Origin: Streptosporangium lutulentum
Lineage (GTDB): Bacteria > Actinomycetota > Actinomycetes > Streptosporangiales > Streptosporangiaceae
DNA: 64,000 bases
Assembly (NCBI RefSeq): GCF_030811455.1
Contig: NZ_JAUSQU010000001.1
Location: 6,758,001-6,822,000 of the forward strand
Direction: 5' to 3'
Shown here piece after piece: positions 1 to 10,620 of this stretch (positions are counted from its first letter, which is position 1; every line of letters starts with the position of its first letter). The notes below the pieces were generated by a model. That model worked only from the letters and a program-made list of their open reading frames with translations. It was not told where the DNA came from and searched no databases. The position numbers and the translations under genes were made by a program.

Positions 1-144
1 GCGGAGCTTATGCTGGGGGCACTGGACTTGACCGGCGACCGGTCGGCGGCCCTCACCAGGTTCGCCCAGGCCGTCACCGGCACTGAGGCCGAGATCCTGC
101 GCAAGGCCCTGACGGGTCTGGAGACGGAGCTGGAGGACGAGTGA
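1..144 (+). CDS. BlaI/MecI-like repressor, C-terminal end (partial)
   Basis: An open frame enters from the left edge and ends at TGA 142-144, giving 47 residues that finish in an acidic helix (ETELEDE). Its stop overlaps the start of an M56 membrane protease as TGATG. Small BlaI/MecI/CopY repressors are commonly encoded directly upstream of M56 proteases, so I infer this is the C-terminal dimerisation region of such a repressor. The DNA-binding domain lies outside the window, so the family assignment rests on context and on the helical character of the tail. Confidence 0.6.
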   Translation, partial: AELMLGALDLTGDRSAALTRFAQAVTGTEAEILRKALTGLETELEDE

Positions 145-1061
145 TGACCGCTGCGGTCCTGGCGACACTCGCCCTGGTCTGCACGGTCGGAGCCTGGCAA
201 CTCACCCGGGCTCGGTGGCCCTATCGCGCTCCGCATGTGGCCATCGTCCTGTGGCAGGCGCTCGGGGTGACCTGGGGGCTGGCCGGGACCGGCGCGCTGC
301 TCGCTTATGCTCTCTCGCCCTACGGCCAGGGAGTGCTGCACGGACTTCACGCGCTCCTCACCTCCGAGCTCGGCGGCCGGGGTCTGCCCGAGTCGTACGG
401 GGCGCCGAGGGTCGTCGCCCTCATCGCGGGACTGGCCGCGCTCGCCGTACTGATCGTGGTGCTCCTCGCCGCGGGCGCGCAGACGTCCCGCGCCCGGCAC
501 CGCCACCGCGCCCTGCTCGCCCTGATCGCCCGCGAGGACCCCGTGGTCCCCGGCGTGCGAGTGCTCGACCACCCGGGCGCCGCCGCCTACTGCGTGCCCG
601 GCCTCCGCTCCCAGGTCGTGGTCAGCGAGGGCACCTTGAGGCTGCTCTCGTCGGCCGAGCTGACCGCGGTGCTCGCGCACGAGGCCGCCCACGTCCGCGA
701 GCGGCACGATCTGGTGCTGCTGCCGTTCGCCGCGCTGCGCAGGGCACTGCCCTGGTCGAGCGTGGTCAGGGACGCCCAGAGCGAGGTCAGCCTGCTGGTG
801 GAGATGGCCGCCGACGACGTCGCCCGCCGGTTCTGCTCCCCGCGCCGCCTGGCCACCGCCCTCCTCCGCTTCGGTACGGCGGGCGCCGTACCGGCTCCGC
901 ACGGAGCCCTGGGCGCCACCGGCTCCGCCGCGGTGATGGCCAGGGTCGAGCGCCTCGTCACTCCCGGACCCGCCCTGTCCGCCGGCATCCGCTACAGCAT
1001 CGTCGTCTTCTCCATCACGCTGACCTCCTCCGCCCCGTTGCTCTGGTTGATCCCTCATTAA
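144..1061 (+). CDS. M56-family (BlaR1/HtpX-like) membrane metalloprotease
   Basis: The protein is about 305 residues. It has an N-terminal membrane segment, two further hydrophobic segments (near residues 35-55 and 90-115), a zinc-protease motif HEAAH around residue 180 followed by a conserved downstream acidic stretch, and a last membrane segment at the C-terminus. This is the layout of M56 peptidases. Such proteins cleave a cognate BlaI-type repressor or a membrane substrate. No penicillin-binding sensor domain is present, so it is not a classical BlaR1. ATG 144 overlaps the upstream stop (translational coupling); GTG 141 is an alternative start. Confidence 0.85.
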   Translation: MTAAVLATLALVCTVGAWQLTRARWPYRAPHVAIVLWQALGVTWGLAGTGALLAYALSPYGQGVLHGLHALLTSELGGRGLPESYGAPRVVALIAGLAALAVLIVVLLAAGAQTSRARHRHRALLALIAREDPVVPGVRVLDHPGAAAYCVPGLRSQVVVSEGTLRLLSSAELTAVLAHEAAHVRERHDLVLLPFAALRRALPWSSVVRDAQSEVSLLVEMAADDVARRFCSPRRLATALLRFGTAGAVPAPHGALGATGSAAVMARVERLVTPGPALSAGIRYSIVVFSITLTSSAPLLWLIPH

Positions 1062-1074
1062 TCTCACTTCCAAA

Positions 1075-1114
1075 TGCTTGCAACTGTTAGCCATAGCGTT
1101 TGCAATTGCAAGCA
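1075..1114. promoter_or_regulatory. Inverted repeats, likely operator of the XRE regulator
   Basis: A perfect 9-base inverted repeat (TGCTTGCAA at 1075-1083 and TTGCAAGCA at 1106-1114) surrounds a region 20-60 bases before the regulator start. The right arm overlaps a perfect 12-base palindrome, TTGCAATTGCAA (1100-1111). The position just upstream of an XRE gene suggests autoregulation; this is inference. Confidence 0.45.
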
Positions 1115-1134
1115 GTGCCGTGCAGACTGGTGCC

Positions 1135-1662
1135 ATGGCACTACCCAAGGTCGGCTCGATCGGCGAGTACATCCGCGAGCAGCGCACGGTGGCGAAGATC
1201 TCCCTGCGCCAGCTCGCCGCCTCGGCGGGGGTCTCCAACCCCTACCTCAGCCAGATCGAGCGGGGATTGCGCAAGCCCAGCGCCGAAATCCTGAACCAGA
1301 TCGCCAAGGGCCTGCAGATCTCGTCGCAGGCGCTCTACGTTCAGGCCGGTCTCATCGAAGAGCGTGAGCCGGACAGCGATGTGCTGACCGCGATCAGGGC
1401 CGATCACCTCATCACCGAGCGCCAGCGCCAGGTGCTGATCGACATTTACGAGTCGTTCCGCAAGGAGAACCGGGCCGAGGCTCCGGATGAGGACGCGCAG
1501 ACCTCCCAGAAAGCGCATCCCGCACCGGAGCCCCCGCAGGGTGACCCGGACTCCTCGCCGGCCGGCGAGGAGTCACTGCCCAAGGGATATCTCAGCGCGC
1601 TGAAGCCCTACGAGACTCCCCCGAGCAACGGTCACGTCACACAGGAAGCCAAGGAAGGTTAA
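1135..1662 (+). CDS. XRE-family transcriptional regulator (Rv0474-like)
   Basis: The protein has 175 residues from ATG 1135. A classical helix-turn-helix (residues about 10-65, with [20 protein letters not shown] as the recognition region) is followed by an acidic, Pro-rich C-terminal half of unknown role. The longer in-frame start at 1078 would place the palindromic repeats inside the gene and add a poorly supported leader. The gene is 3 bases from the HBHA-like gene downstream. In Mycobacterium the regulator Rv0474 precedes hbhA (Rv0475) in the same order, so it probably controls that operon. Confidence 0.85.
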   Translation: MALPKVGSIGEYIREQRTVAKISLRQLAASAGVSNPYLSQIERGLRKPSAEILNQIAKGLQISSQALYVQAGLIEEREPDSDVLTAIRADHLITERQRQVLIDIYESFRKENRAEAPDEDAQTSQKAHPAPEPPQGDPDSSPAGEESLPKGYLSALKPYETPPSNGHVTQEAKEG

Positions 1663-1665
1663 CCC

Positions 1666-2115
1666 ATGCCCATCGCCACCGAGATCGCCACCGAGGTCGA
1701 GAAGCTCGTCAAGTCCAAGCCGTTCTACGCCGTCGCCGGCGCCGGCGACCTGGCCGTCAAGGAGCTCCGCAAGCTTCCCCAGCGGATCCAGAGGCTGCAG
1801 GGCCGCAGCGAGGAGATCCGCGAGGTCGCCAAGGACCTCCCGGAGAAGGCCAAGGAGCTCGCCGGCAAGGCCGAGGTGTACGCCCAGCACTTCCCGGAGA
1901 AGGCGCGCGTCTACGCCGACCACGTCGCCGACAGAGCCACCAAGATCTACGACGAGTTCGCCACCCACGGCCGCAAGGTCGTCTCCAAGGCGAGCGGGGA
2001 GGCCGCCCGCGAGCTGGAGGAGGTCTCCGAGGCCTCCGCGCCTCCGCGCGCCTCCGCGCCCAAGAAGAACGGCCGCGCCCGCGCCCCGAAGTCCACCGCC
2101 GCTCCGAAGTCCTGA
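1666..2115 (+). CDS. HBHA-like coiled-coil protein
   Basis: This 149-residue protein is rich in Glu, Lys and Ala. Residues about 10-115 are heptad-like helix with repeated K-A/E patterns (for example LPEKAKELAGKAEVYAQ). The C-terminus is a short Lys/Ala/Pro/Arg tail. Heparin-binding hemagglutinin of mycobacteria has the same plan (N-terminal segment, long coiled coil, Lys/Ala/Pro tail) and the same neighbours (XRE gene before, DUF2516 after). The tail here is much shorter than in HBHA, so heparin binding cannot be assumed; a role in membrane or lipid association is equally possible. Confidence 0.7.
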   Translation: MPIATEIATEVEKLVKSKPFYAVAGAGDLAVKELRKLPQRIQRLQGRSEEIREVAKDLPEKAKELAGKAEVYAQHFPEKARVYADHVADRATKIYDEFATHGRKVVSKASGEAARELEEVSEASAPPRASAPKKNGRARAPKSTAAPKS

Positions 2116-2206
2116 TCCAGGCCGTCGAACGCGCGCGACACGATTCCGGGCATCGGGGTCTCGGGGTCCCGGGATCGGATCCGCGCGCCCGCCTGATCCA
2201 GGCCGT
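2111..2206. repeat. Stop-codon-spanning direct repeat after the HBHA-like gene
   Basis: CCTGATCCAGGCCGT occurs at 2111-2125, where TGA is the gene's stop codon, and again perfectly at 2192-2206. The flanks remain similar (GAACGCG versus GGACGCG). A further GAGAGGTCTTC repeat pair follows near 2250-2280. Confidence 0.7.
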
Positions 2207-2314
2207 TCGGACGCGGGCGATCCCGGCGAGCGGCGCGCTCGCTCCGGTGAGGTCGCGTGAGAGGTCTTCGCGAGAGGTCTTCATGAGGCGCGACGGGGCG
2301 GACCCCCGGCGCAG

Positions 2315-2346
2315 AAGACCCGTCCCGGCATGCCGGGACGGGTCTT
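2315..2346 (+). terminator. Intrinsic terminator after the HBHA-like gene
   Basis: A 32-base perfect palindrome starts AAGACCCGTCCCGG and ends in GGTCTT followed by TT. It forms a stem of up to 14 pairs. Confidence 0.85.
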
Positions 2347-2501
2347 TCACCTCCGGCGCCCACGCCTCGATGACCGCTATGTCCCAAAGACACGCTCCTC
2401 GGCCCCTATCGGATTGAGCACGCCGGACCGAGGACGCCACGAATGGGATTTTCAGCATTAGGCTGATGAGAATTACCTGAGGCAAGCGGTTGGGAGAGAC
2501 G

Positions 2502-2828
2502 ATGTTCCAGGTGTACGGCGTTCTGGGCCTGATCTTCACGGCTCTGGCCATCGGCGTGTTCGTCATGGCGGCCTGGGCCCTCATCCACGCCGTGAAGACC
2601 CCGGCTCGCGCGTTCGCGGTCACCGGCAAGCAGACCAAGAACCTGTGGTTGATCATCCTGAGCCTGGCCGCGCTCTTCGGGTTCTCCGCCGCCGTGGGGT
2701 TCATTCAGCCTCTGAGCATCTTCACCATCGCGGCCGTCATCGCCGCGGGCATCTACCTCGCCGACGTCCGCCCCGCCGTGAAGGAGATCGGCAAGGGCGG
2801 GAACCAGGGCCCCTACGGCCCCTGGTGA
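2502..2828 (+). CDS. DUF2516 family membrane protein (Rv0476-like)
   Basis: The protein has 108 residues from ATG 2502, preceded by GGGAGAG. Three hydrophobic segments are visible (about residues 8-28, 48-66 and 70-88), and the C-terminus is Gly/Pro-rich. It matches DUF2516 in size and topology; function is unknown. Rv0476 of M. tuberculosis is the positional counterpart after hbhA, so the XRE-HBHA-DUF2516 trio is a conserved actinobacterial neighbourhood. A terminator separates it from the HBHA-like gene here, so it is probably transcribed from its own promoter. Confidence 0.8.
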   Translation: MFQVYGVLGLIFTALAIGVFVMAAWALIHAVKTPARAFAVTGKQTKNLWLIILSLAALFGFSAAVGFIQPLSIFTIAAVIAAGIYLADVRPAVKEIGKGGNQGPYGPW

Positions 2829-3035
2829 TTCACCCGGTGAATCACCGGCGAATCAACCCGGCGAACGCACCGGCGGATTCGGCCGGCGAGCGAACGGATG
2901 AATCGGCTGACAACAAAACGGCGAATCGGCTGGGAAAAACCGGTGAATCGGTCGGTGAACGAGTTCGCGAATCGCGCCGGTGAATGATCCGGTGAACGAC
3001 TCGGCGAACCGGCCGCCGGACGCACCGGCGGATCA
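2821..3035. repeat. Degenerate 12-13 base tandem repeat beginning at the DUF2516 stop codon
   Basis: The first units are CCTGGTGATTCA (2821-2832, containing the TGA stop), CCCGGTGAATCA (2833-2844) and CCGGCGAATCAA (2845-2856). Degenerate CCGGYGAAYSR units then continue to about 3035. No convincing gene lies in this stretch. Confidence 0.75.
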
Positions 3036-3076
3036 ATCCACTTGCCCTGGGAGACCTGGGCCGATAGACACGCCGG

Positions 3077-3631
3077 ATGATGTTCGCGAACAAACCCACC
3101 CTGGCCGGCGAGCGTGTGATCCTCCGGCCCGTCGGCCCCGAGCACGTCGACGGCCTCTGGGAGCTGATCAACGACCCGGAGACCGTACGGCTGACAGGGT
3201 CGCACGGACAGCCCGACTATGAGACGACCAAGCTGTGGTACGGCTCGCGGGGCGACCACGACGACCGGCTGGACCTGGCGATCTGCAGGGCCGAGGACGA
3301 CTCCTACGTCGGCGAGATCGTGCTCAACGATCTCGACGTCCACAACTTCTCCTGCAACCTGCGCATCGCCCTGGTCGGGCCTCGCGTGTTCGGCAAGGGG
3401 TACGGCAGCGAGGCGATCAGGCTCATGGTCGACCACGCCTTCACCACCACCCCGCTGCACCGCATCGGCCTTGAGGTCTTCGACTTCAACGACCGGGCCG
3501 CCCATGTTTATCGCAAGGCGGGTTTCGTCAAGGAAGGCGTGTGCCGTGACGCCCTTTTCCAGGGAGGCGAGTGGCATGACTCGATCATCATGTCGGCACT
3601 TGCGCCTGACTGGGGTGTCAAGGAAGTCTGA
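3077..3631 (+). CDS. GNAT-family N-acetyltransferase (RimJ/RimL type)
   Basis: The 184-residue protein has the RimJ/RimL layout: an N-terminal LxGERVILRP strand, a central region with GRG/A-like acetyl-CoA loop (FGKGYGSEAIRLMVDHAF), and a C-terminal LEVFDFNDRAAHVYRKAGF segment typical of the family. The substrate is unknown; such enzymes acetylate ribosomal protein N-termini, amino acids or antibiotics. It is monocistronic, between a repeat tract and the LacI-family gene. ATG 3077 or ATG 3080 can serve as start. Confidence 0.85.
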   Translation: MMFANKPTLAGERVILRPVGPEHVDGLWELINDPETVRLTGSHGQPDYETTKLWYGSRGDHDDRLDLAICRAEDDSYVGEIVLNDLDVHNFSCNLRIALVGPRVFGKGYGSEAIRLMVDHAFTTTPLHRIGLEVFDFNDRAAHVYRKAGFVKEGVCRDALFQGGEWHDSIIMSALAPDWGVKEV

Positions 3632-3692
3632 CACACATATGGTGATTTTCCGGAAACATCTTTTGACACTCTCGAAACAATGCTACGTTCAT

Positions 3693-3706
3693 TGGGAGCG
3701 CTCCCA
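3693..3706. promoter_or_regulatory. CelR/CebR-type operator before the LacI-family gene
   Basis: TGGGAGCGCTCCCA is a perfect 14-base palindrome. It is identical to the operator established for cellulose-responsive LacI regulators CelR (Thermobifida) and CebR (Streptomyces). It lies 31 bases before the start of a LacI-family gene, implying autoregulation. Confidence 0.85.
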
Positions 3707-3736
3707 CCTGTGCGGAATCTTGGTGTGGAGGAAGTT

Positions 3737-4727
3737 ATGGCCGATCTACCCACACTTGCCCATGTCGCCGCGGAAGCAGGGGTCTCCCCCGCTACCGCGT
3801 CCCGGGTAATCACCGGTTCAGTCAGAGTCAGCACATCGACTCGTAGGCAGGTGCATGACGCAATCTCGCGTCTAGGTTACGTACGACACCGCGCTCCCCG
3901 AGGCGGAGCCGGGCGGCGATCCGACCAAGTCGTGGCGATAGTGGTCTGTGAGCCCGCGCACCGGCTGTTCACCGAGCCCTTCTACGCCAGAATGATCACC
4001 GCGGCGGAGGAGGTGCTCACCGGTCACGGCGTGCCCCTCGCCGTGATGACCGCCACGGCGGCCACGTCCACCATCGCCACGCCACCGCTTGTCGCCGGCG
4101 GGGTCGACGGTGTCCTGCTGATCAGCGCGCGGGACAGGCACCCGCTCGTGGTGACGCTCGCCGCCTCCGGCATTCCCGTGCGGAGCGCGGGCCGCCCACC
4201 GGACGGGATCGATCTCCCCCACGTCGACATGGACAACCGCGACGGCGGCAGGCAGGCGGCGGAACACCTCCTGCTCGGCGGCCGGCGGTCCATCGGTGTC
4301 ATCGCGGGGCCGCCCACCCTGCCCGCGGCGCGGGATCGGCTCGACGGCTTCATGCAGACGCTCACCCTGGCCGGGATGACCGGCGTGCCGGTCGCCTACG
4401 GCGACTTCAGTCACGCGTCGGGCGTGCACGGCATGCAGTGGCTGCTGCGCAGGATGCCGAACGTCGACGCCGTGTTCGCCGCCTCCGACGTGATGGCCGC
4501 GGCGGCCCTGCAGACCCTGCGCCGCACCGGCCGCCGGGTGCCCGAGGACGTGGCCGTCATAGGGTTCGACGACGCCCCCATCGCCCGGCGGACCTCGCCC
4601 GCTCTCACCACCGTGCGCCAGCCGGTGGAGGAGTTCTCGGCGCTCGCCACCCGGTTGCTGCTGCTCTCGATGAGCGCGGACGACGCCCCCCCGAACAACC
4701 CTGTCCTGCCCACAGAGCTGGTAGTCC

Positions 4728-4741
<14 letters not shown>
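3737..4741 (+). CDS. celR: LacI-family regulator, probable cellulase regulator (CelR/CebR-like)
   Basis: The 334-residue protein starts at ATG 3737 behind GGAGGAAG. The N-terminal LacI helix-turn-helix (LAHVAAEAGVSPATASRVI, hinge region to about residue 60) is followed by a periplasmic-binding-protein fold with typical motifs (VDGVLLIS, DNRDGGRQAAEHLL, VAVIGFDDAPIA). The CelR-type operator in its own promoter and two more at the GH48 gene nearby suggest it represses cellulase genes and is released by cello-oligosaccharides. Effector and targets are inferred from the operator match; a cebEFG transporter is not in the window. Its 3' end overlaps the next gene by 14 bases. Confidence 0.8.
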
Positions 4742-6113
<1,372 letters not shown>

Positions 6114-6330
6114 CCTCCGGCCGGGACGCCTTGAGACGCCCCACATGGGGAATAACCCTCTTATCCGAGTCAATCGGAAACGCGAGCGATGAAACTTGTG
6201 CGAATCGTGTGACGGAGCGGGCGCCACGGGCAGTGCGATGACGCCGGCACCGCGGTGACCGATCATCTGCTGATCGCAGACGACCAGGCACGCGACGCCG
6301 TCGCGAAGCTCGACACGAGAGGCATTTCCG

Positions 6331-6996
6331 ATGGATACCGCTCCGAACTCCGCCGCTCCGGCCTCCGCCGTCCCGCTGCTCGTCGTCATGGGCGTGACCG
6401 GGTCGGGCAAGACCACCGTGGGCATCGCCCTCGCCCAGCGGCTACAGGTGCCGTTCGCGGACGCCGACGACTTCCACAGCGAGGCCAACGTCGCCAAGAT
6501 GTCGGCCGGCGTTCCGCTCGACGACGACGACCGGCTGCCGTGGCTGCGGTCGGTCGGCTCCTGGCTCGCGGGGAAGGCCGGCACCGGCGGGGTGATGAGC
6601 TGCTCAGCGCTCAAACGGAGTTACCGCGACCTCCTGCGAGACTCGGCGCCGGAGGTGGTTTTTGTCCATCTCCACGGCGACGCCGAGGTCATACGCCGCC
6701 GGGTCTCCGGCCGGCCAGGGCACTTCATGCCGGTTTCCCTGGTCGACTCGCAGGTGAAAACCCTGGAACCCCTGGAGCCGGACGAGCCCGGGATCGTCCT
6801 CGACTTCGGCAGGCCCGTCGACGAGCTCGTCGACGCCTATCTCGCCGCGGCGCCACTCCCCCGGACGCCGTCGCGGTCCGAATCACCTCCCGGGGCGCCG
6901 TCACGCCCGCGACCGTCCTCAGAAACGCCGTCGCGCCCGGCGCCCTCCGCCGATCCGGGGTCGGGCCCCAGGATTCCAGAGAAGCCGGGAGCGTGA
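6331..6996 (+). CDS. gntK: Gluconokinase
   Basis: The enzyme phosphorylates D-gluconate to 6-phosphogluconate with ATP. Walker A GVTGSGKT (residues 21-28) and the family motifs DADDFHSEANVAKMSAG and DDDDRLPWL are present, followed by SCSALKRSYRDLLR. Gluconokinases are about 165-175 residues. This protein continues as a 45-residue Pro/Ser/Arg-rich tail that looks disordered and may be a 3' extension. The gluconate permease begins 1 base after the stop, so the two form an operon. No gntR gene is adjacent. Confidence 0.92.
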   Translation: MDTAPNSAAPASAVPLLVVMGVTGSGKTTVGIALAQRLQVPFADADDFHSEANVAKMSAGVPLDDDDRLPWLRSVGSWLAGKAGTGGVMSCSALKRSYRDLLRDSAPEVVFVHLHGDAEVIRRRVSGRPGHFMPVSLVDSQVKTLEPLEPDEPGIVLDFGRPVDELVDAYLAAAPLPRTPSRSESPPGAPSRPRPSSETPSRPAPSADPGSGPRIPEKPGA

Positions 6997-6997
6997 C

Positions 6998-8371
6998 ATG
7001 CCGACCGTCCTGATCGCACTCGCCCCGCCCGACGCGGTCTCCCCCGGCCGGCTGATCCCCGCGGCGCTCATCGGCATCGCGCTGATCGTTCTGTTGATCA
7101 CGTACTACAAACTGCATCCCTTCCTGAGCCTGACCCTCGGCTCGCTGGTCGTCGGGGTCGTCGCGGGCCTGTCGATGGCCGACACCATCGACGCCTTCAC
7201 CAGCGGGTTCGGCAGCACGGCGGCCGGCGTCGGCACGCTCATCGCACTCGGCGCGATGTTCGGCAAGCTGCTCGCCGACTCCGGCGGGGCCGACGAGATC
7301 GTCGACACGATCGTCGGACGGTCGAGCCCTCGCTCCCTGCCCTGGGCGATGGCCGCGGTGGGTGCGCTGATCGGCCTGCCGATGTTCTTCGAGATCGGCC
7401 TCGTCCTGCTGATGCCGGTCATCTTCCTGGTCGCCCGCCGTGCGGGACTGTCCCTGGTCCGCGTCGGAATCCCCGCGCTGGCGGGCCTGTCGGTGATGCA
7501 CGGGCTCGTGCCTCCCCACCCGGGACCGCTGGTCGCCATCGACGCGCTGAAGGCCGACCTGGGCGTCACCCTGCTGCTCGGCGTGCTCGTCGCCATTCCC
7601 ACGGTGGCCGTCGCCGGGCCGTTGTTCTCCAAGTACGCCGCCCGGTGGGTGGACGTGCCGGCCCCGGAGCTCTACGACACCCCGCCCCCGGCGCAGGACG
7701 CCCGGCGGCCGTCGTTCGGCGTCACCCTGGCCACCGTGCTGCTGCCGGTCGTCCTGATGATGGGCAAGGCACTCGCCGACATCTTCACCCCCGAGGGACA
7801 CCCCGTCCGCACCGTGCTCGACTTTCTCGGCACCCCGCTGGTGGCGCTGCTGATCGCCGTCATCGTCGCGATGTTCACCCTCGGTCGCGGCGCCGGCATG
7901 GGCAGGAAGGAGATCGCGAAGTCCCTGGAGCAGTCGCTGCCCCCGATCGCGGGCATCCTGCTGATCGTGGCCGCCGGAGGCGGTTTCAAGCAGACCCTGA
8001 TCGACACCGGAATCGGCGGCCTCATCGCCGGCTGGGTGGAGAACAGCGGGCTGTCGGTGTTGCTGCTGGCCTGGCTGGTCGCCGTGCTCATCCGGCTCGC
8101 CACCGGATCGGCGACCGTCGCGACCGTCACGGCCTCCGGAATCCTGGCCCCGCTGGTCGCGGGCCTCGGCACAGGGGAGACCTCGCTGCTCGTCCTGGCC
8201 ATCGGCGCCGGTTCGCTGTTCTTCTCCCACGTCAACGACGCCGGGTTCTGGCTGGTCAAGGAGTATTTCGGGCTCACCGTGGGTCAGAACATCAAGACCT
8301 GGTCGACGATGGAGACCATCATCTCGGTGACCGGGCTGGTGCTGGTCCTGGTGCTGGACGTGTTCATATAG
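6998..8371 (+). CDS. gntP: Gluconate:H+ symporter (GntP family permease)
   Basis: The 457-residue polytopic protein has about 12-14 membrane segments. The GntP-family signatures include LGAMFGKLLADSGGADEI, GLPMFFEIGLVLLMP and VPPHPGP. It imports gluconate for the kinase encoded 1 base upstream. The last codons and the stop form the first unit of a 14-base tandem repeat that continues past the gene. Confidence 0.92.
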   Translation: MPTVLIALAPPDAVSPGRLIPAALIGIALIVLLITYYKLHPFLSLTLGSLVVGVVAGLSMADTIDAFTSGFGSTAAGVGTLIALGAMFGKLLADSGGADEIVDTIVGRSSPRSLPWAMAAVGALIGLPMFFEIGLVLLMPVIFLVARRAGLSLVRVGIPALAGLSVMHGLVPPHPGPLVAIDALKADLGVTLLLGVLVAIPTVAVAGPLFSKYAARWVDVPAPELYDTPPPAQDARRPSFGVTLATVLLPVVLMMGKALADIFTPEGHPVRTVLDFLGTPLVALLIAVIVAMFTLGRGAGMGRKEIAKSLEQSLPPIAGILLIVAAGGGFKQTLIDTGIGGLIAGWVENSGLSVLLLAWLVAVLIRLATGSATVATVTASGILAPLVAGLGTGETSLLVLAIGAGSLFFSHVNDAGFWLVKEYFGLTVGQNIKTWSTMETIISVTGLVLVLVLDVFI

Positions 8372-8486
8372 GCCGGTTCGTATGAGCCACCCCATGCGGG
8401 CCGCTGCGGGTAGGCCGCCTCATGCGGGCCGGTTCGCGTAGGTCGGTTCGCGTAGGCCGCTTTGTACAGGCCGCTTTGTACAGGCC
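8361..8486. repeat. Nine phased 14-base tandem repeats starting inside the gntP stop region
   Basis: Exactly phased 14-base units run from 8361 to 8486. Examples are TGTTCATATAGGCC (contains the TAG stop), GGTTCGTATGAGCC, GGTTCGCGTAGGCC and two identical GCTTTGTACAGGCC units. The 3' end AGGCC/GGGCC is conserved. The rest of the 8372-8766 gap holds only the palindrome at 8516 and the promoter of the next gene. Confidence 0.9.
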
Positions 8487-8515
8487 GCGAACGGCCACGG
8501 CCGCCTCCGGGTCCA

Positions 8516-8526
8516 TGAAACTTTCA
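8516..8526. promoter_or_regulatory. TGAAACTTTCA palindrome upstream of the GH5 endoglucanase
   Basis: An 11-base inverted repeat with a C centre lies 240 bases before the GH5 start. The same core (GAAA, one base, TTTC) recurs before the GH48 and GH10 genes. It resembles GAAA/TTTC palindromes reported upstream of Streptomyces xylanase genes, which suggests a second regulator besides CelR. Confidence 0.55.
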
Positions 8527-8646
8527 CGACCCGGACCTTCGCGGGGGAGCCGTGCAGGGCGAGCTAGAGGGGGTCGTGCGTACGCGGGGAGGCGGAAGAC
8601 GGCCCGGTGGGCGGTTGACGGGCGACGGGCGAGCGCCGAAGCATGA

Positions 8647-10350
<1,704 letters not shown>

Positions 10351-10397
10351 GGGGCGCCGAAGATCACCCGGCTCCGAAACAAAGCAAGCGCTCGGCT

Positions 10398-10408
10398 TGA
10401 AAGTTTCA
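10398..10408. promoter_or_regulatory. TGAAAGTTTCA palindrome upstream of GH48
   Basis: This is the reverse complement of the box at 8516-8526. It lies 213 bases before the GH48 start, upstream of the CelR-type box, so the GH48 gene may respond to two regulators. Confidence 0.55.
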
Positions 10409-10525
10409 GAACCGGTGAAATCATCCGTTCGGATCACAGCAGCCTGGTGGCGTGACACATGAAACATCGGCGTAACCGGGGACGCCCGCCATTGACATCC
10501 CGTCCGCTGTCTCCAGAATCCCTTA

Positions 10526-10539
10526 TGGGAGCGCTCCCA
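10526..10539. promoter_or_regulatory. CelR/CebR-type operator in the GH48 promoter
   Basis: A perfect TGGGAGCGCTCCCA palindrome lies 82 bases before the GH48 start codon and is identical to the box at 3693-3706. Confidence 0.88.
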
Positions 10540-10620
10540 CCCCCTCTCTCCCTTGCTCGATCCGGCGTGAGGTCGCTACCAGCGGTTTCACCTCGGGCCC
10601 ACCCATGGAGGCCATTCTCA

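Noticed and set aside
215-1090. Long overlapping frames on both strands across most genes
   Set aside because: In DNA this GC-rich, shadow frames stay open by chance. Their products are Arg/Pro/Ala/Gly-rich without domain signals, and each lies on top of a gene with a clear family.
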